A stretch of 64,000 nt of DNA from positions 3,794,001-3,858,000 of the forward strand of contig JBAJFE010000042.1 of assembly GCA_037903355.1 (NCBI GenBank). The letters are read 5' to 3'. The position numbers and the translations under genes were made by a program. Below, piece after piece: positions 53,647 to 63,726 of the stretch. Source of the stretch: Trichuris trichiura. Lineage: Eukaryota > Nematoda > Enoplea > Trichinellida > Trichuridae. Numbering within the stretch: the stretch's first letter is position 1; every line of letters starts with the position of its first letter. The notes below the pieces were generated by a model that made no database searches, was not told the DNA's origin, and saw only the letters and a list, made by a program, of their open reading frames with translations.

Positions 53647-55522
53647 TCATGGAACTTTTTTGCCTGTTTTGTCGTTATCTCATTCTGGAACGTTTCCTCA
53701 GGGCTTCCTTTCTGCCCAGTACGTTTCCACTAAGTACATTTCCATCGGTTTACAGCCATAAATTTTATTGAGTGACTGACGATGGTGGATAATCTTTCTG
53801 TACTTAGGGAGCATCGCGTTTTTCCCGCCATATTCTCAAACCTTCCTTTCGATGGCGGTCTCATTTTCATCCCATCACGTTTGTTCATTGTCTGCACTCG
53901 AAATAATTTGTTTCCATGGGTACCTTTTCATGGTATGTGGTCACACTTTCCTTCATGCACGTGTGAGTGTTTTCAGTGGCGCACGATCATTGGTTTTGTT
54001 GAGTCCAAGATTTACCTAGCCAGGTGTTGTAAAGATACTTGCGCAGGGTAGGTACGTTTGAACGTGTGTGCAGGGTTTCCATTTTCCCTCTTAAAAGAAA
54101 TGCGTTTGGATAAAACTAAGGAAGTATTATTCAGTGACCTCCCTTCTTCGTCTAGATTCTTTACAGATGCTTTCTTCCCACGAGGTAAGTTTCCATGAGT
54201 GTATTCATGTACGCATCCGCGGAGTAAATTTCCATATGTTATTATTTCCTGAATATATTAAATGCAAAACATTCTGGGCCTGTCAGTGTGCCTGCGATAG
54301 CTGCTGGACGAAGTCAGTGCTAATAACAAAGACATTAGGTCATTGCTTCCATAAGGCCTAAAATTATGACAACCCATAGGGCTATCTGAGTGACTCCTCT
54401 TTCTCATTAGGTAGCCATGCGCAGTTTGAAGAACGCTATCCAGGCTTAGCTCGCTGTTCCCATGATTCGATGTCCCATTAGGCTGTTGTTCTGTCAGGGG
54501 ACATTGTCCCGTTCGGTCATTTTCGTCTAAAGTATATAAATTTATAGTCACGGAAACGTCCTGTTATAACAAAGAAAAAATTGCGGCGACCAGAGCTTTC
54601 GGGTGTTCACCCGTTTTCAATGGATAGGGAAGATGGAAGGGGACCATGATTTGCTGTATCATGGCTGCAGTGGCGGTGGGTTGGCGAGCTGGTAGTGCGC
54701 TCCAGTTCCAGTTCCAGTTGCATCAGTGTCGCTAGTTCATACATTCTGTAGCAAGCTAATCTTTCAGCAAAAGATCCGCACATGTCGTTTATCGTTACAG
54801 AGTGCTTTTTTTACTATTTACCGCGAATGGTGCCGCGTATTTACCGTAGTAAAGTGCCAGTTTTGCCTTTGGTTGGTTAATCGTAACCCGCTGGGTTTAT
54901 CACCAGCGCTGTTCCGCTTCGCCTGACTGGCCTTTTCGCGCCATCCTTTTACAAGATTCAGGGATGAAAAATGTGCTAACAAATTTTATGCCGCTAAAAA
55001 ATGTGGTGGAGTGCCGCCCAGCAAAAGAAATCCGTAGGTAGGTGCAGCAGCTGAAGAGCAGGAAAACTTATGCACCGGGTGTGACAGTGCTGAGAGTGAC
55101 GTGTTTTCAGCACGAGTAGAACGGTGTGTGTTGTTGCTAAGGGGCTGAGAAACAGAAGAGAGCCAACGTGTGGTGTGCTGTAACGCAAAAATATAAGTTA
55201 TGCTTTGCTCCCATCGGAGGCAAGAAAAAAGAAACAAGGAACGAGGACAGTAAATCAAAAGCAAAGTCGTTGGCAGTTCTCAGACTGCTCAATTTCGCCA
55301 GCCGTATGAAATGACGAAGGATAAATGCCATTTGGCTTTCACCATTCCTACGGCCTATGTGTCTTCCCGGCATTAAACGGTTTCCATTGGCGCCTTTGTT
55401 CATGCGTACTGCGTCATGATTCATTATCTTTTCTTTGTATCAATTACAGCTTAAGTCGTAATGCGTTGTTCCATGTGCTTGTTGCTCAAGTTATTTTCGC
55501 AAATTTTTTAATTTGAAGTAGA
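53647..55522. other. Intergenic, no gene recognised; holds hairpin repeat copy A5
   Basis: Only the short hairpin repeat at about 54592-54620 is identifiable. Other open frames match nothing known. Confidence 0.45.
54592..54620 (-). repeat. Covarying-hairpin repeat, copy A5 (decayed)
   Basis: The plus strand reads AGAGCTTTCGGGTG, a 2-nt loop, then CACCCGTTTTCAA. The hairpin is kept with new bases, but the CTGANGA box on the minus strand has become TTGAAAA. Confidence 0.55.
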
Positions 55523-55527
55523 AGAAC

Positions 55528-55769
55528 TGTGCTTTAGAATGATGCTCTCCCTACTGCAGGACAGGAAAGCGTGGGTGGCTGAGCAGACGGCCGAGCAGCT
55601 GGCAGAGCTGATAGGGTGAATCAGCAGCGCAGACAGAAGCTGGCGCGGTCGTGAAGTGCGTGGGCATTGCTATATAAGCGTACTACGCGGGGTGTTTAGG
55701 TCATTGTTGTCGTGTCTGTTCGAGTGGGCTAGAATAAAGAGTTTCGTGTACAGGAGCTGTGAAACTACA
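55528..55769 (+). repeat. 5' LTR of gypsy-related element
   Basis: Contains TATATAAGC (about 55671) as a TATA-like box and AATAAAG (about 55733) as the poly(A) signal. 242 bp. Confidence 0.95.
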
Positions 55770-55784
55770 AGCTATCGAGGCCCT

Positions 55785-56588
55785 ATGGAGGCGCATGCAG
55801 TAGACGGACTGCTGGATGTGAAGCTCATTCCTGAGTTTGACGGATCGCCTGGCCAGTCCATCGCTGACTGGCTGACAAAAGTGGAATTGGTCTGCAAATT
55901 ACGCGGGGTGAGCGACGTTGCTACCGTTATTCCGTTGCGCTTAAGCGGCGGCGCCCTAGCTGTGTACCTACAGTTGCCTGCTGAAGACAGGGAGAATGTG
56001 GAAAAACTAAAGAAGTCCCTGCTGGCTGCTTTCGAAGTAGACCAATTCGTCGCGTATGAACGATTCATCGCGAGGAGGCTCAACCCTGGTGAACTTCCGG
56101 ACGTGTTCGTGGCAGACTTGCAGAGATTGGCGTCACTGTTTGGAGGTGCATCAGAGAGACAGTTGTCGTGTGCGTTCGTCACAGGTCTACCAGACGATGT
56201 TCGTCAGCTCCTGAGGGCAGGGTCGCGAATAGAAGAGTTCAGTCTAACTCAGTTGGTTACGCGAGCCCGCGCAGTTCTGACAAACAACCCCTCCATCAGC
56301 AAGCTGGATGCAGGCCTGGCGTCTGGAGAGCCATGCGTGATCTCCACAGGTACGCCAAGGAACGGAGCAATACGATGCTATGCCTGCGGTGGGGCAAATC
56401 ATCTCGCCAGGGACTGTTTAACTCGCAACCGCAGCTCATACTCTTTCCGAAGAATTGGTAGCCACGATGATCAGCCTCATGGACGGCAGCGGAAGCCGAG
56501 TCGCGATCTGCCCGCGTCAGGCAGCCCCAGGCGGCAGGGAAACGAGAATGGGGAGGGAAGATCAGCGCCGTTCCCCTCCCGAATCTAA
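55785..56588 (+). CDS. Gag of gypsy-related element (267 aa)
   Basis: The chosen start is the ATG at 55785 just inside the 5' LTR. The open frame itself extends upstream into the LTR. The protein starts MEAHAVDGLLDVKLIPEFDG and contains a capsid-like helical region and one zinc knuckle CYACGGANHLARDC (CX2CX4HX4C) for RNA packaging. The C terminus is basic and low-complexity. Its end overlaps pol by about 120 nt. At 56537-56543 lies GGGAAAC in the phase needed for -1 frameshifting. Confidence 0.92.
   Translation: MEAHAVDGLLDVKLIPEFDGSPGQSIADWLTKVELVCKLRGVSDVATVIPLRLSGGALAVYLQLPAEDRENVEKLKKSLLAAFEVDQFVAYERFIARRLNPGELPDVFVADLQRLASLFGGASERQLSCAFVTGLPDDVRQLLRAGSRIEEFSLTQLVTRARAVLTNNPSISKLDAGLASGEPCVISTGTPRNGAIRCYACGGANHLARDCLTRNRSSYSFRRIGSHDDQPHGRQRKPSRDLPASGSPRRQGNENGEGRSAPFPSRI
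56537..56580 (+). promoter_or_regulatory. -1 ribosomal frameshift signal between gag and pol
   Basis: The slippery heptamer G GGA AAC (56537-56543) is read in gag as CAG GGA AAC, exactly the X XXY YYZ phase. Seven nt later GGGAGGGA (56551-56558) can pair with TCCC-C-TCCC (56572-56580), an 8-bp stem with one bulged C and a 13-nt loop. Pol lies in the -1 frame and is open from just after a stop at about 56467. The gag stop is at 56586. Confidence 0.85.
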
Positions 56589-56626
56589 CCAAGGCGCTTC
56601 CAGTCATCAAGATCAACGTCGATGGT

Positions 56627-59503
56627 GTGCAGCGCCGTGCCCTTGTAGACACGGGCTGTACCAGATGTATTGCATATTCCGCTTGTTGCGCGAGATGGCG
56701 GCGGCAACGAGTTAACATAACTACGGTGAGCGGGGAACAGTTGCGTTGTATTGGCATCGGCTCCGTGAGCTTGGAACTGCCCTGTGGACCTACAGTTATG
56801 GTGGAGGCGATTATCTCCCCGAAAAGACCGCTAAATCTCGATTTTATTATTGGAATGAGCGGAATAATAGCTCTCGGGGGAGTGACGGTGGATGGTGAAG
56901 GACAAGTTCGATTTGGTCAGAGAAATCCCACGATATGCGCCAGCGCCGACGCAAGGATTCACATTGACAAAAACGACTTTTTCGCTACTTATGATCCGGT
57001 CACTCACGTTTGGACCGCAGCATGGAAATGGTCCAACGGTTCAGCTCCTGCGCAGTTATGTAATACACGAGAAGAGTACACGCCGGCAGCGGACATTCGG
57101 AAGCCCTATAGGGAGGAATTGAACAGGTGGGTACGCAATGGTTGGTTAGTGCCCTATAATGAGGAGGAATTAGGCCCGGCGAAGGCGCTCATTCCGCTTC
57201 TGGCAGTCACCCAGCGAAGTAAAGGCAAGGTCCGTCCTGTACTGGACTTTCGTGAATTGAATACTCATATCGCTGCATTTACCGGGAACAGTGACGTGTG
57301 TGCACATAAACTGCGAGAGTGGCGGCGGCAGGGTGAGAACGTTTCTATCCTGGATTTGAAACAAGCTTACCTACAGATACACATAGATAAGTCGTTGTGG
57401 CCCTATCAAACTGTTATGCTCGACGGCAGGAGATATTGCCTTACTCGACTTGGGTTTGGATTGAATGTAGCGCCCGTAATTATGACTGCTGTGGTTAACT
57501 GCGTGTTATCTCGAGATAACGACATCCGAAAAGCTACTTCCGCATACATAGACGACATCTTCGTTAACGAAAACGTCGTGAAGGCGAGTCGTGTAAAGCA
57601 GCATTTGGCAGATTATGGTCTGATATCGAAAGCGCCGGAACGAATAGCTGACGGGGCTCGTGTTTTAGGCTTGCAGGTTAGCAGAACGCATACTGGCCTC
57701 ACGTGGGCAAGAGGAGCCAAAGTCAGTACGTTGCCAAAGCGGTTGACGCGCAGGACGATATTTTCCTACTGCGGCGAGCTAATAGGCCACTACCCGGTGT
57801 GCAGTTGGCTGAGGACGGCAGTGGCCTTTATCAAAAGAGAAGCAAATACTGCAACCGCGAACTGGGACGAACCCATCGATGACGACCGCATTCGGGAACA
57901 GCTCGCCGAAGTCGCTGATGCTGTTAAGAACCGGGACCCGGCACGTGGATGTTGGGCAGTCGCAGGAGACAAAGCCAAGCTATGGGTTGATGCAAGTACC
58001 TTGGCGATAGGCGCGGTGCTAGAAGTAAATGGAGCCGTTGTTGAGGACGCCGCATGGTTACGCCCAGAGGATGCTTGCCACATAAATATGGCGGAACTGG
58101 ACGCGGCAATTAAAGGTCTGAACCTAGCCATTTCTTGGCGCATGAAGCAGGTTGAATTAATGACGGACTCTCTGACGGTTCGGCGTTGGCTCACTGATGG
58201 TTTGTCTGGAAAAGCCCGTTTAAAGACGAAGGCCGCGAATGAAATGCTTATTCGGCGCCGCGTGGGTACTATACTTGCATTGGTTAAAGAATACGAACTG
58301 CAGTTTTCAGTTACATTGGTGCCGTCGGCGGCAAACAAAGCAGATGTTCTGACCCGCGTACCACGCCGGTGGACAGCGCCTAAGGATTCATTCACTGTGC
58401 CAGCATGTGCCTCAGCGTCGGATCAAGGGATCGAGCAGCTGATCGCTGAGGTTCATCACAGTGCGGGCCACCCGGGACTGAGGAGAACACTTTACTTTGC
58501 CAGGCGGCGTAACCCGGCAATATCTAAACGAGCCGTAAGGCAGGTGATCAGCACTTGTGACGTCTGCCAATCAATCGACCCAGCGCCTGCAAAGTGGAAA
58601 CATGGGCGACTGGAGGTAGGCAGAATATGGCAAAGAATTGCGATGGACTTTGCCCATTGTAGAGGAAAACTCTTCTTAACCTTGATTGACTGCGGACCTT
58701 CGCGCTTCTCGATATGGCGTCCGCTACGGTTTCGCACCACTGCCGAGGTTATAGAACAGTTGGAAGCTATATTTTTTGAACGTGGGGCGCCCGACGAAAT
58801 ACTGACTGATAATGACACTGCGTTTCAGAGTCGAACATTTGCTGACTTCCTCAATCGCTGGAGCGTGCGCGTTAAATTCAGATGTGCTTACGTACCATCT
58901 GGAAATGGCATTGTCGAAAGATGCCACCGAACGATAAAAGTAATTGCAGCCAGGAAGAAATGTTCAGTGCGCGAGGCAGTATATTTATACAACGTCACGC
59001 CGCGAGACGACCGCACGGCAGCCACAGCCCCAGCGAATATGATTTATCGATATCTCATGCGGGTACGAGACGTAGATCCCGTTATCCGTACTAACCAAGA
59101 CATACGCAGCAGGTACAATGTTGGCGATGAAGTATGGACACGACCGCCAGCGGGAAGATGTGACACGCGATACAACGAAGGGACTGTTACAAACGTCTTG
59201 TCCGATCAAGCAGTGGAAATAGACGGAATACCGCGACATGTGCGAGATGTCCGTCGCCGTGCACCGCCACCGGATCGACAGAACGGCACTCACAGCACCG
59301 AAGATGAAGTCGAGGAACCGCTACTCATTCGCGTGCCGATACGAGATTCCAACGTAGATGCAGAACCACCGGTGCGCCTTTACGAATCGGGGGAGCGCCC
59401 CGAGCAAACGCGGAGCGCAGATCAGGGCACAGACTCACCGGGACCACAACTACGTCGCTCGAGAAGAATTCGCCAGCCAAGAGGTTGCTCAATTTGTGAT
59501 TAG
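56627..59503 (+). CDS. Pol of gypsy-related element (protease, RT, RNase H, integrase)
   Basis: The annotated start (GTG at 56627) is only a convenience: synthesis should come from -1 frameshifting out of gag. Numbered from there, the protease motif is ALVDTGCT (D8-G10). RT spans about 160-360, with LDLKQAYLQIHID (D243) and catalytic YIDD at 307-310. RNase H carries D455, E490 and D514. The H2C2 zinc region is HHSAGH (610-615) with CDVC at 644-647. Integrase carries the triad D674, D728 and E764. The C-terminal tail is acidic then basic. No stop or frameshift was found. The RT wording (FGLNVAPVIM, RVLGLQVSRT) differs from the gypsy fragments at 26-32 kb, so this is another lineage. Confidence 0.93.
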   Translation: MQRRALVDTGCTRCIAYSACCARWRRQRVNITTVSGEQLRCIGIGSVSLELPCGPTVMVEAIISPKRPLNLDFIIGMSGIIALGGVTVDGEGQVRFGQRNPTICASADARIHIDKNDFFATYDPVTHVWTAAWKWSNGSAPAQLCNTREEYTPAADIRKPYREELNRWVRNGWLVPYNEEELGPAKALIPLLAVTQRSKGKVRPVLDFRELNTHIAAFTGNSDVCAHKLREWRRQGENVSILDLKQAYLQIHIDKSLWPYQTVMLDGRRYCLTRLGFGLNVAPVIMTAVVNCVLSRDNDIRKATSAYIDDIFVNENVVKASRVKQHLADYGLISKAPERIADGARVLGLQVSRTHTGLTWARGAKVSTLPKRLTRRTIFSYCGELIGHYPVCSWLRTAVAFIKREANTATANWDEPIDDDRIREQLAEVADAVKNRDPARGCWAVAGDKAKLWVDASTLAIGAVLEVNGAVVEDAAWLRPEDACHINMAELDAAIKGLNLAISWRMKQVELMTDSLTVRRWLTDGLSGKARLKTKAANEMLIRRRVGTILALVKEYELQFSVTLVPSAANKADVLTRVPRRWTAPKDSFTVPACASASDQGIEQLIAEVHHSAGHPGLRRTLYFARRRNPAISKRAVRQVISTCDVCQSIDPAPAKWKHGRLEVGRIWQRIAMDFAHCRGKLFLTLIDCGPSRFSIWRPLRFRTTAEVIEQLEAIFFERGAPDEILTDNDTAFQSRTFADFLNRWSVRVKFRCAYVPSGNGIVERCHRTIKVIAARKKCSVREAVYLYNVTPRDDRTAATAPANMIYRYLMRVRDVDPVIRTNQDIRSRYNVGDEVWTRPPAGRCDTRYNEGTVTNVLSDQAVEIDGIPRHVRDVRRRAPPPDRQNGTHSTEDEVEEPLLIRVPIRDSNVDAEPPVRLYESGERPEQTRSADQGTDSPGPQLRRSRRIRQPRGCSICD

Positions 59504-59517
59504 AAATCAGGGGGGCA

Positions 59518-59759
59518 TGTGCTTTAGAATGATGCTCTCCCTACTGCAGGACAGGAAAGCGTGGGTGGCTGAGCAGACGGCCGAGCAGCTGGCAGAGCTG
59601 ATAGGGTGAATCAGCAGCGCAGACAGAAGCTGGCGCGGTCGTGAAGTGCGTGGGCATTGCTATATAAGCGTACTACGCGGGGTGTTTAGGTCATTGTTGT
59701 CGTGTCTGTTCGAGTGAGCTAGAATAAAGAGTTTCGTGTACAGGAGCTGTGAAACTACA
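59518..59759 (+). repeat. 3' LTR of gypsy-related element
   Basis: 242 bp, one base different from the 5' LTR. Confidence 0.95.
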
Positions 59760-59892
59760 AGAACCTCGTCAGCTGTTTTATAAAATTCATACTACCTGTG
59801 GGGAATTGGATGAATGTCTGGTGGTTAGCCAACCTTTCGTTCGAACATTTTTCACTGTTCTCAAGGTATAAATTAACCGCCCTTCTTCACAG

Positions 59893-60137
59893 CACTGCTC
59901 ATCAGCAACCTTAACAGAAAGCGTTTTTCCCATTGGGAAATGGACAGGCATTTATTAACTAAACTTTCAATTGAACAGTTCTTGTTTCCAACTTGGACGG
60001 CATTGGGACCGCCTTCATGCACACCAGATCCGAGTGACTGTCCTAACAAAGTTTCTATCGAGGAATGCAAACACATTATGCGGTGCACTCCATTTACGAA
60101 AATAAATTCAATGTGTGCATCAGCACTGAACCTATAG
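59893..60137 (+). CDS. Possible cysteine-rich exon, weak
   Basis: Following TTCTTCACAG, a plausible 3' splice site, a frame stays open to a TAA at 60135. It contains six cysteines, five of them in its last third (GPPSCTPDPSDCP, EECKHIMRCTPF). No family is recognised, and no partner exon or poly(A) signal is evident. It could be a last exon of an unidentified gene or chance. Confidence 0.25.
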
Positions 60138-60265
60138 TCATTTAGACGAGCACTCGCATCAATGAGGTAATCCTGTCCCGCCGTCAAAATATCCTTCAGT
60201 AGAACGGCAAGGTCTCACAAACCTGACCTGTAGCTTTAATTGCTCCGTCAGCATACAGGACAACC

Positions 60266-60592
60266 CTAAAAACTGATCCATATAGGGCTAGGGCCAGAGA
60301 TCCGTGCATTAGCTGCTCTCATTTGCTTAAACCAATTTAACGCTGCCTCATTGACTTGGTCGAGAGAGGTTTTCCTCCTTTTTCGCTGCGCATCTCCGCG
60401 TTCCTTCTCATATTTTTCCAAGCACTCAAGTTTACGTTTCTGGATGTTGCTAAGGCTAGTCTTGTTGACAATGAACCGTTCCGCTGTCTTCCTTTGACTG
60501 TTGGTTTTGAGAAAGCGGATAAGATCCATTTTTTCCCTCGCTGCCAACTCTCTCGACTCTTTCCGTTCAGCCATGGGGCAAACTGTAAGCAA
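60266..60592 (-). pseudogene. Tigger/pogo transposase, N-terminal DNA-binding part only
   Basis: From the ATG at about 60592 the frame reads MAERKESRELAAREKMDLI, then a CENP-B-type helix-turn-helix (KTAERFIVNKTSLSNIQKRK). The start of the second DNA-binding helix-turn-helix follows (LDQVNEAALNWFKQMRAANA, ISGPSPI), and the frame then ends. These domains bind transposon ends. The catalytic DDE domain is absent. Confidence 0.85.
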
Positions 60593-61143
60593 CTTGGTAG
60601 CTATTACTGCGTAAACCGGAATATCTTCACTCGCGAAGACACGTCCTGCACGGGTACAGCAAAGCGAATGAATAGGAATGTGCTCGATTCGAACGAATAC
60701 AAGTAGGCCCAATTCGTCACGTTTCGCGCCATGGGAGAATGCTGCCGACGCCTAGATAGGAGATCATGTAGATGAGAAAACGCGCAAGCCGCGCCGGCAA
60801 GCATGAAAAAAGCATCGTCAAGGCGATGGAATCAGTTCTGTTATCAGGAATCTCCAATGCACGGTAATGAAAAACTTCGCTATGTTGAGTAATGGACTGC
60901 ACATTCAGGCACTGACGGTTAACAGCTCCGGGCGGTTAACATAGAGCGAACTGAAGTGGACAACGTATGGAGAGCAGACTAGCATTGGGTCCATTTACCA
61001 CGTCACGGCTCAAGTGGTGAACTTCCCATTTACGGAGGTGGTAAACGTGCGGAGGTTGTCCACGCGCTTATTTACCTGTGGACCAACTAACTTGTCAAAA
61101 TTCGGTCAACATAAAGAGGTGGTCAACTTTGGTAGTTCCACTG
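60290..61143 (-). mobile_element. Tigger/pogo-type element with transposase N-terminus, truncated
   Basis: The minus strand starts after TA (61144-61145) with CAGTGGAAC and GTTGACCACC, the same terminal sequence as the element at 43862-44836. About 400 bp of leader follows, similar to that copy. The element ends abruptly within the transposase near 60290 and no second terminus was found. Confidence 0.85.
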
Positions 61144-62623
61144 TATACGGTTGCAGGGCAGTGAAAATGTACCTCGTGGAAACATGCCGCAAGGAAAGGA
61201 AGCTTTAAGGAGGCATATCTGCGGGAGAGCTGAGCGCTCCGAGAGGAAACTTTAGAAATACCGCTGGCGAAACAATGTGCGCATGCCTGAACCAAACGAG
61301 GGTTGCCCAGTGATAACTTTCGTAAGTCATACAGAGGATACCATTTGTACGATGCAGTTATGCATCGAACCGTAAGAGTCGAACTGACCGACTTTGATCG
61401 GCCGGCTGTTGGACTAGTTTGAAGGCAATGTAGAGTGCATGAACTAGTCTGATGTTCACGGCTCCCCTCTGCTTCTTTCGAATGCGCGCTAACTTTATGA
61501 AAGAGCGCTAACGGAAGTTGGTTTTAGAAGATATTCCGTCAAAGCAATCTATTCACCATTAAGATGGATTTTAACCGTAAAGGAGAAAAACTAACCTATT
61601 AATACAGGCAGGTTTACCTTGAGGAAAGGACGCACCGTTTTACGGTTACATGCATTGCTTTTAGTTACCGAGGCTTGTCCTTGCTCTGTAAGACGCCTTA
61701 TTAACACTGACAGGTCATTAAGAATCACCTTAGTCACATCTACAGCGTCGCGCTTAGTCGCTACGGGCGACGTTTTTCGGTCTGGAAAACATTGTCAATG
61801 GCAACAAGGCGTTGCATAAGAAAATAACAGTTCTTTGTAGTACTAACAAGTTACGAGTCCACACGTTAGCGTTAGGCCTAACTATGTTGTAGGACCAAAT
61901 CAAAAGGCAGGCAATAGTCCTGACGTCTGAAACGTTCGAGTGGTAGCGGGATGTCACTGAAAAGTCGCAGGTCCAGCGTGATTCAGGTTTTCCGAAGCGA
62001 ATGCCCTTCAAAGTACATTGAACCAATACTATTCGTTCCGCTGTTGCCAAAATTACTGGAAAACAAATTCTTGTTGAAGATGGAGGTTTTTGTAGCGTCT
62101 TGGTATGTTTTCGCTGTTCGTTCGTTTCACTGGCAAACTAATTCTTGTCGAATATGGAGCTTTTTGTAGCGTGTTGGAAACGGCCTGATTTCCCTCTAAC
62201 GTTCTTCAGTAAATCTCCAGTAGCTTGACTAAGGATAGATTGACCCTGCAGCATTAATAAGCATTCAGTTTTGAAAGTTGAGTGTCTAGTAAAGGGAACG
62301 TACATTCGCACGATGAATTCACAGTGGGTCCATTAACGAATTAGGCATATGAGAATGAAAAAGAATGTTGGAGCTTCCGGGATCTTGGCACTGGTTATCT
62401 CATGGATGGAAACAACCATCATCTTTCGCTGAAGATGAGCCTGAAGACCTCAAAAGTTTCGATATTCTTTTTCATTTGCATTAGTCTACTTCATTGAAGG
62501 GATTCAAACCGTGGGTTTATCAAGAATTCAAGTTGTTTAGAACGCGAACAGGCTCATGAGGAAAGCCTCTGATTATAATTCTTTTGATTTGATGAAAAAC
62601 ATAATTAGCCTTCTTGTTTCTAG
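61144..62623. other. Intergenic, nothing recognised except a tandem duplication
   Basis: No coding feature seen apart from the duplicated segment at 62055-62178. Confidence 0.45.
62055..62178. repeat. Two-copy tandem duplication, period about 77 bp
   Basis: CTGG(A/C)AAAC(A)AATTCTTGT...TTTTTGTAGCGT(C/G)TTGG occurs at 62055-62102 and again at 62132-62178 with a few differences. Confidence 0.7.
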
Positions 62624-62845
62624 ATGAACAGAATCATACAAGAATCATTGTTCATTACCGTGTACATTTGCGTGGCGACCATAGGGTTTATGGTATCACA
62701 TATGCTGTTTCTAATCACGAAGTTACGCGGGCGCTTCAGAAGCAACGCCACCCTATTGGTTCCATACTCGGGAAAAGTCACGAAAGTCAAGTACAACACT
62801 GAGCAAGCGAAATATGATGTTTTTAACTTGCACTCGCTCTCATAA
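62624..62845 (+). CDS. Possible small single-pass membrane protein (73 aa)
   Basis: An ATG frame begins exactly after CTTGTTTCTAG, a strong 3' splice acceptor. The ATG may therefore follow an intron in the 5' UTR or a trans-splice site, or this may be a last exon whose ATG is internal. The protein has one clear hydrophobic segment at about residues 9-32 (LFITVYICVATIGFMVSHML), then a basic patch KLRGRFR and a 40-residue polar tail. AATAAA follows the stop by 26 nt. I recognise no family. Confidence 0.45.
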   Translation: MNRIIQESLFITVYICVATIGFMVSHMLFLITKLRGRFRSNATLLVPYSGKVTKVKYNTEQAKYDVFNLHSLS

Positions 62846-62871
62846 CGTGATGTGTAGACAAGCCTTGGTTT

Positions 62872-62877
62872 AATAAA
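62872..62877 (+). promoter_or_regulatory. Candidate poly(A) signal of the small membrane-protein ORF
   Basis: AATAAA 26 nt after the TAA at 62843-62845. Confidence 0.5.
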
Positions 62878-63726
62878 CATATCAGTTGACAACATGTTGT
62901 ATGTGAAAATTACCAATGGCAATAGGCGCGCTACATTGAAAAGTCATAATATCCACAATTGGCATCCTTTCCGTCTGCTTTAGGTAAGGGTAAATGTTTA
63001 ATTAGTATGTGGGTTGGTCTAGTTTGCAATCAAAATGGTACATTTTTCATGCTGAAACGAAAGTAGCAAACAAACTGGTGGCAGCCAGCGAGCACACTTA
63101 TCTCTACCTAGCTGAAGAAAGTTATCAGAGGTAAATTCGTAGTGCTGGATATGGTGGGAAGCTTTATATAGACCGTAATCATACTGTTTTACAGAACAAT
63201 GGGAAATGCATTAATCTTATGACTAAAATTGAGCCAATGACATGTATCAGAGGAAGACGCTTTGCGTATACGATTTGGGTACATTCACGCTAAGGTCAAG
63301 ACGTTTTACTTAGCAAAACAAACCACGCACGGAATGACAAGATATGTTTCTTCATTTGTTGGCTCCAGCGAGCACAGTTTTGTAACCATTTCGAAAGGTT
63401 GCCGCCTTGTAATCCTCTGTTCGCCACATCTTTTCGATTAGTACAGCATATTATAATTACACAAAAACTCAGTCGTTTTATTATTTTGTTATCAGGCTAA
63501 ACAAGAATTTTTTCCTTTGCATACTAATTGGTGTCCGTGCAACGTTTCCATGTTTAAAGGCTGATGACGCTGCTTGCAACCCAGACGTTTAGTAAAATTA
63601 ACGAATTTAGTATGTATCACCAAAAAGCATGACAACTGCAGCGTTGTCAAACTAATGAGTGAAAGTTTGAGCCTAACTGGATACTTTCTAAAGACAGGAT
63701 GTCTTTTAACAGGCTTGGGTTGTTTC
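62878..63726. other. Intergenic, nothing recognised
   Basis: No coding or repeat feature identified. Confidence 0.45.

Larger units (their letters stand above)
55528..59759 (+). mobile_element. Intact Ty3/gypsy-related LTR retrotransposon
   Basis: 242-bp LTRs (55528-55769 and 59518-59759) begin TGTGC and end CTACA. They differ at one base that I can see (G at about 55727, A at about 59717). A perfect 5-bp target duplication AGAAC flanks the element (55523-55527 and 59760-59764). A purine tract CAGGGGGGCA abuts the 3' LTR. Gag and pol are both open. No TGG-type primer-binding site directly follows the 5' LTR: the gag ATG comes only 15 nt later, which is unusual and leaves the priming mechanism unclear. 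Confidence 0.95.
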
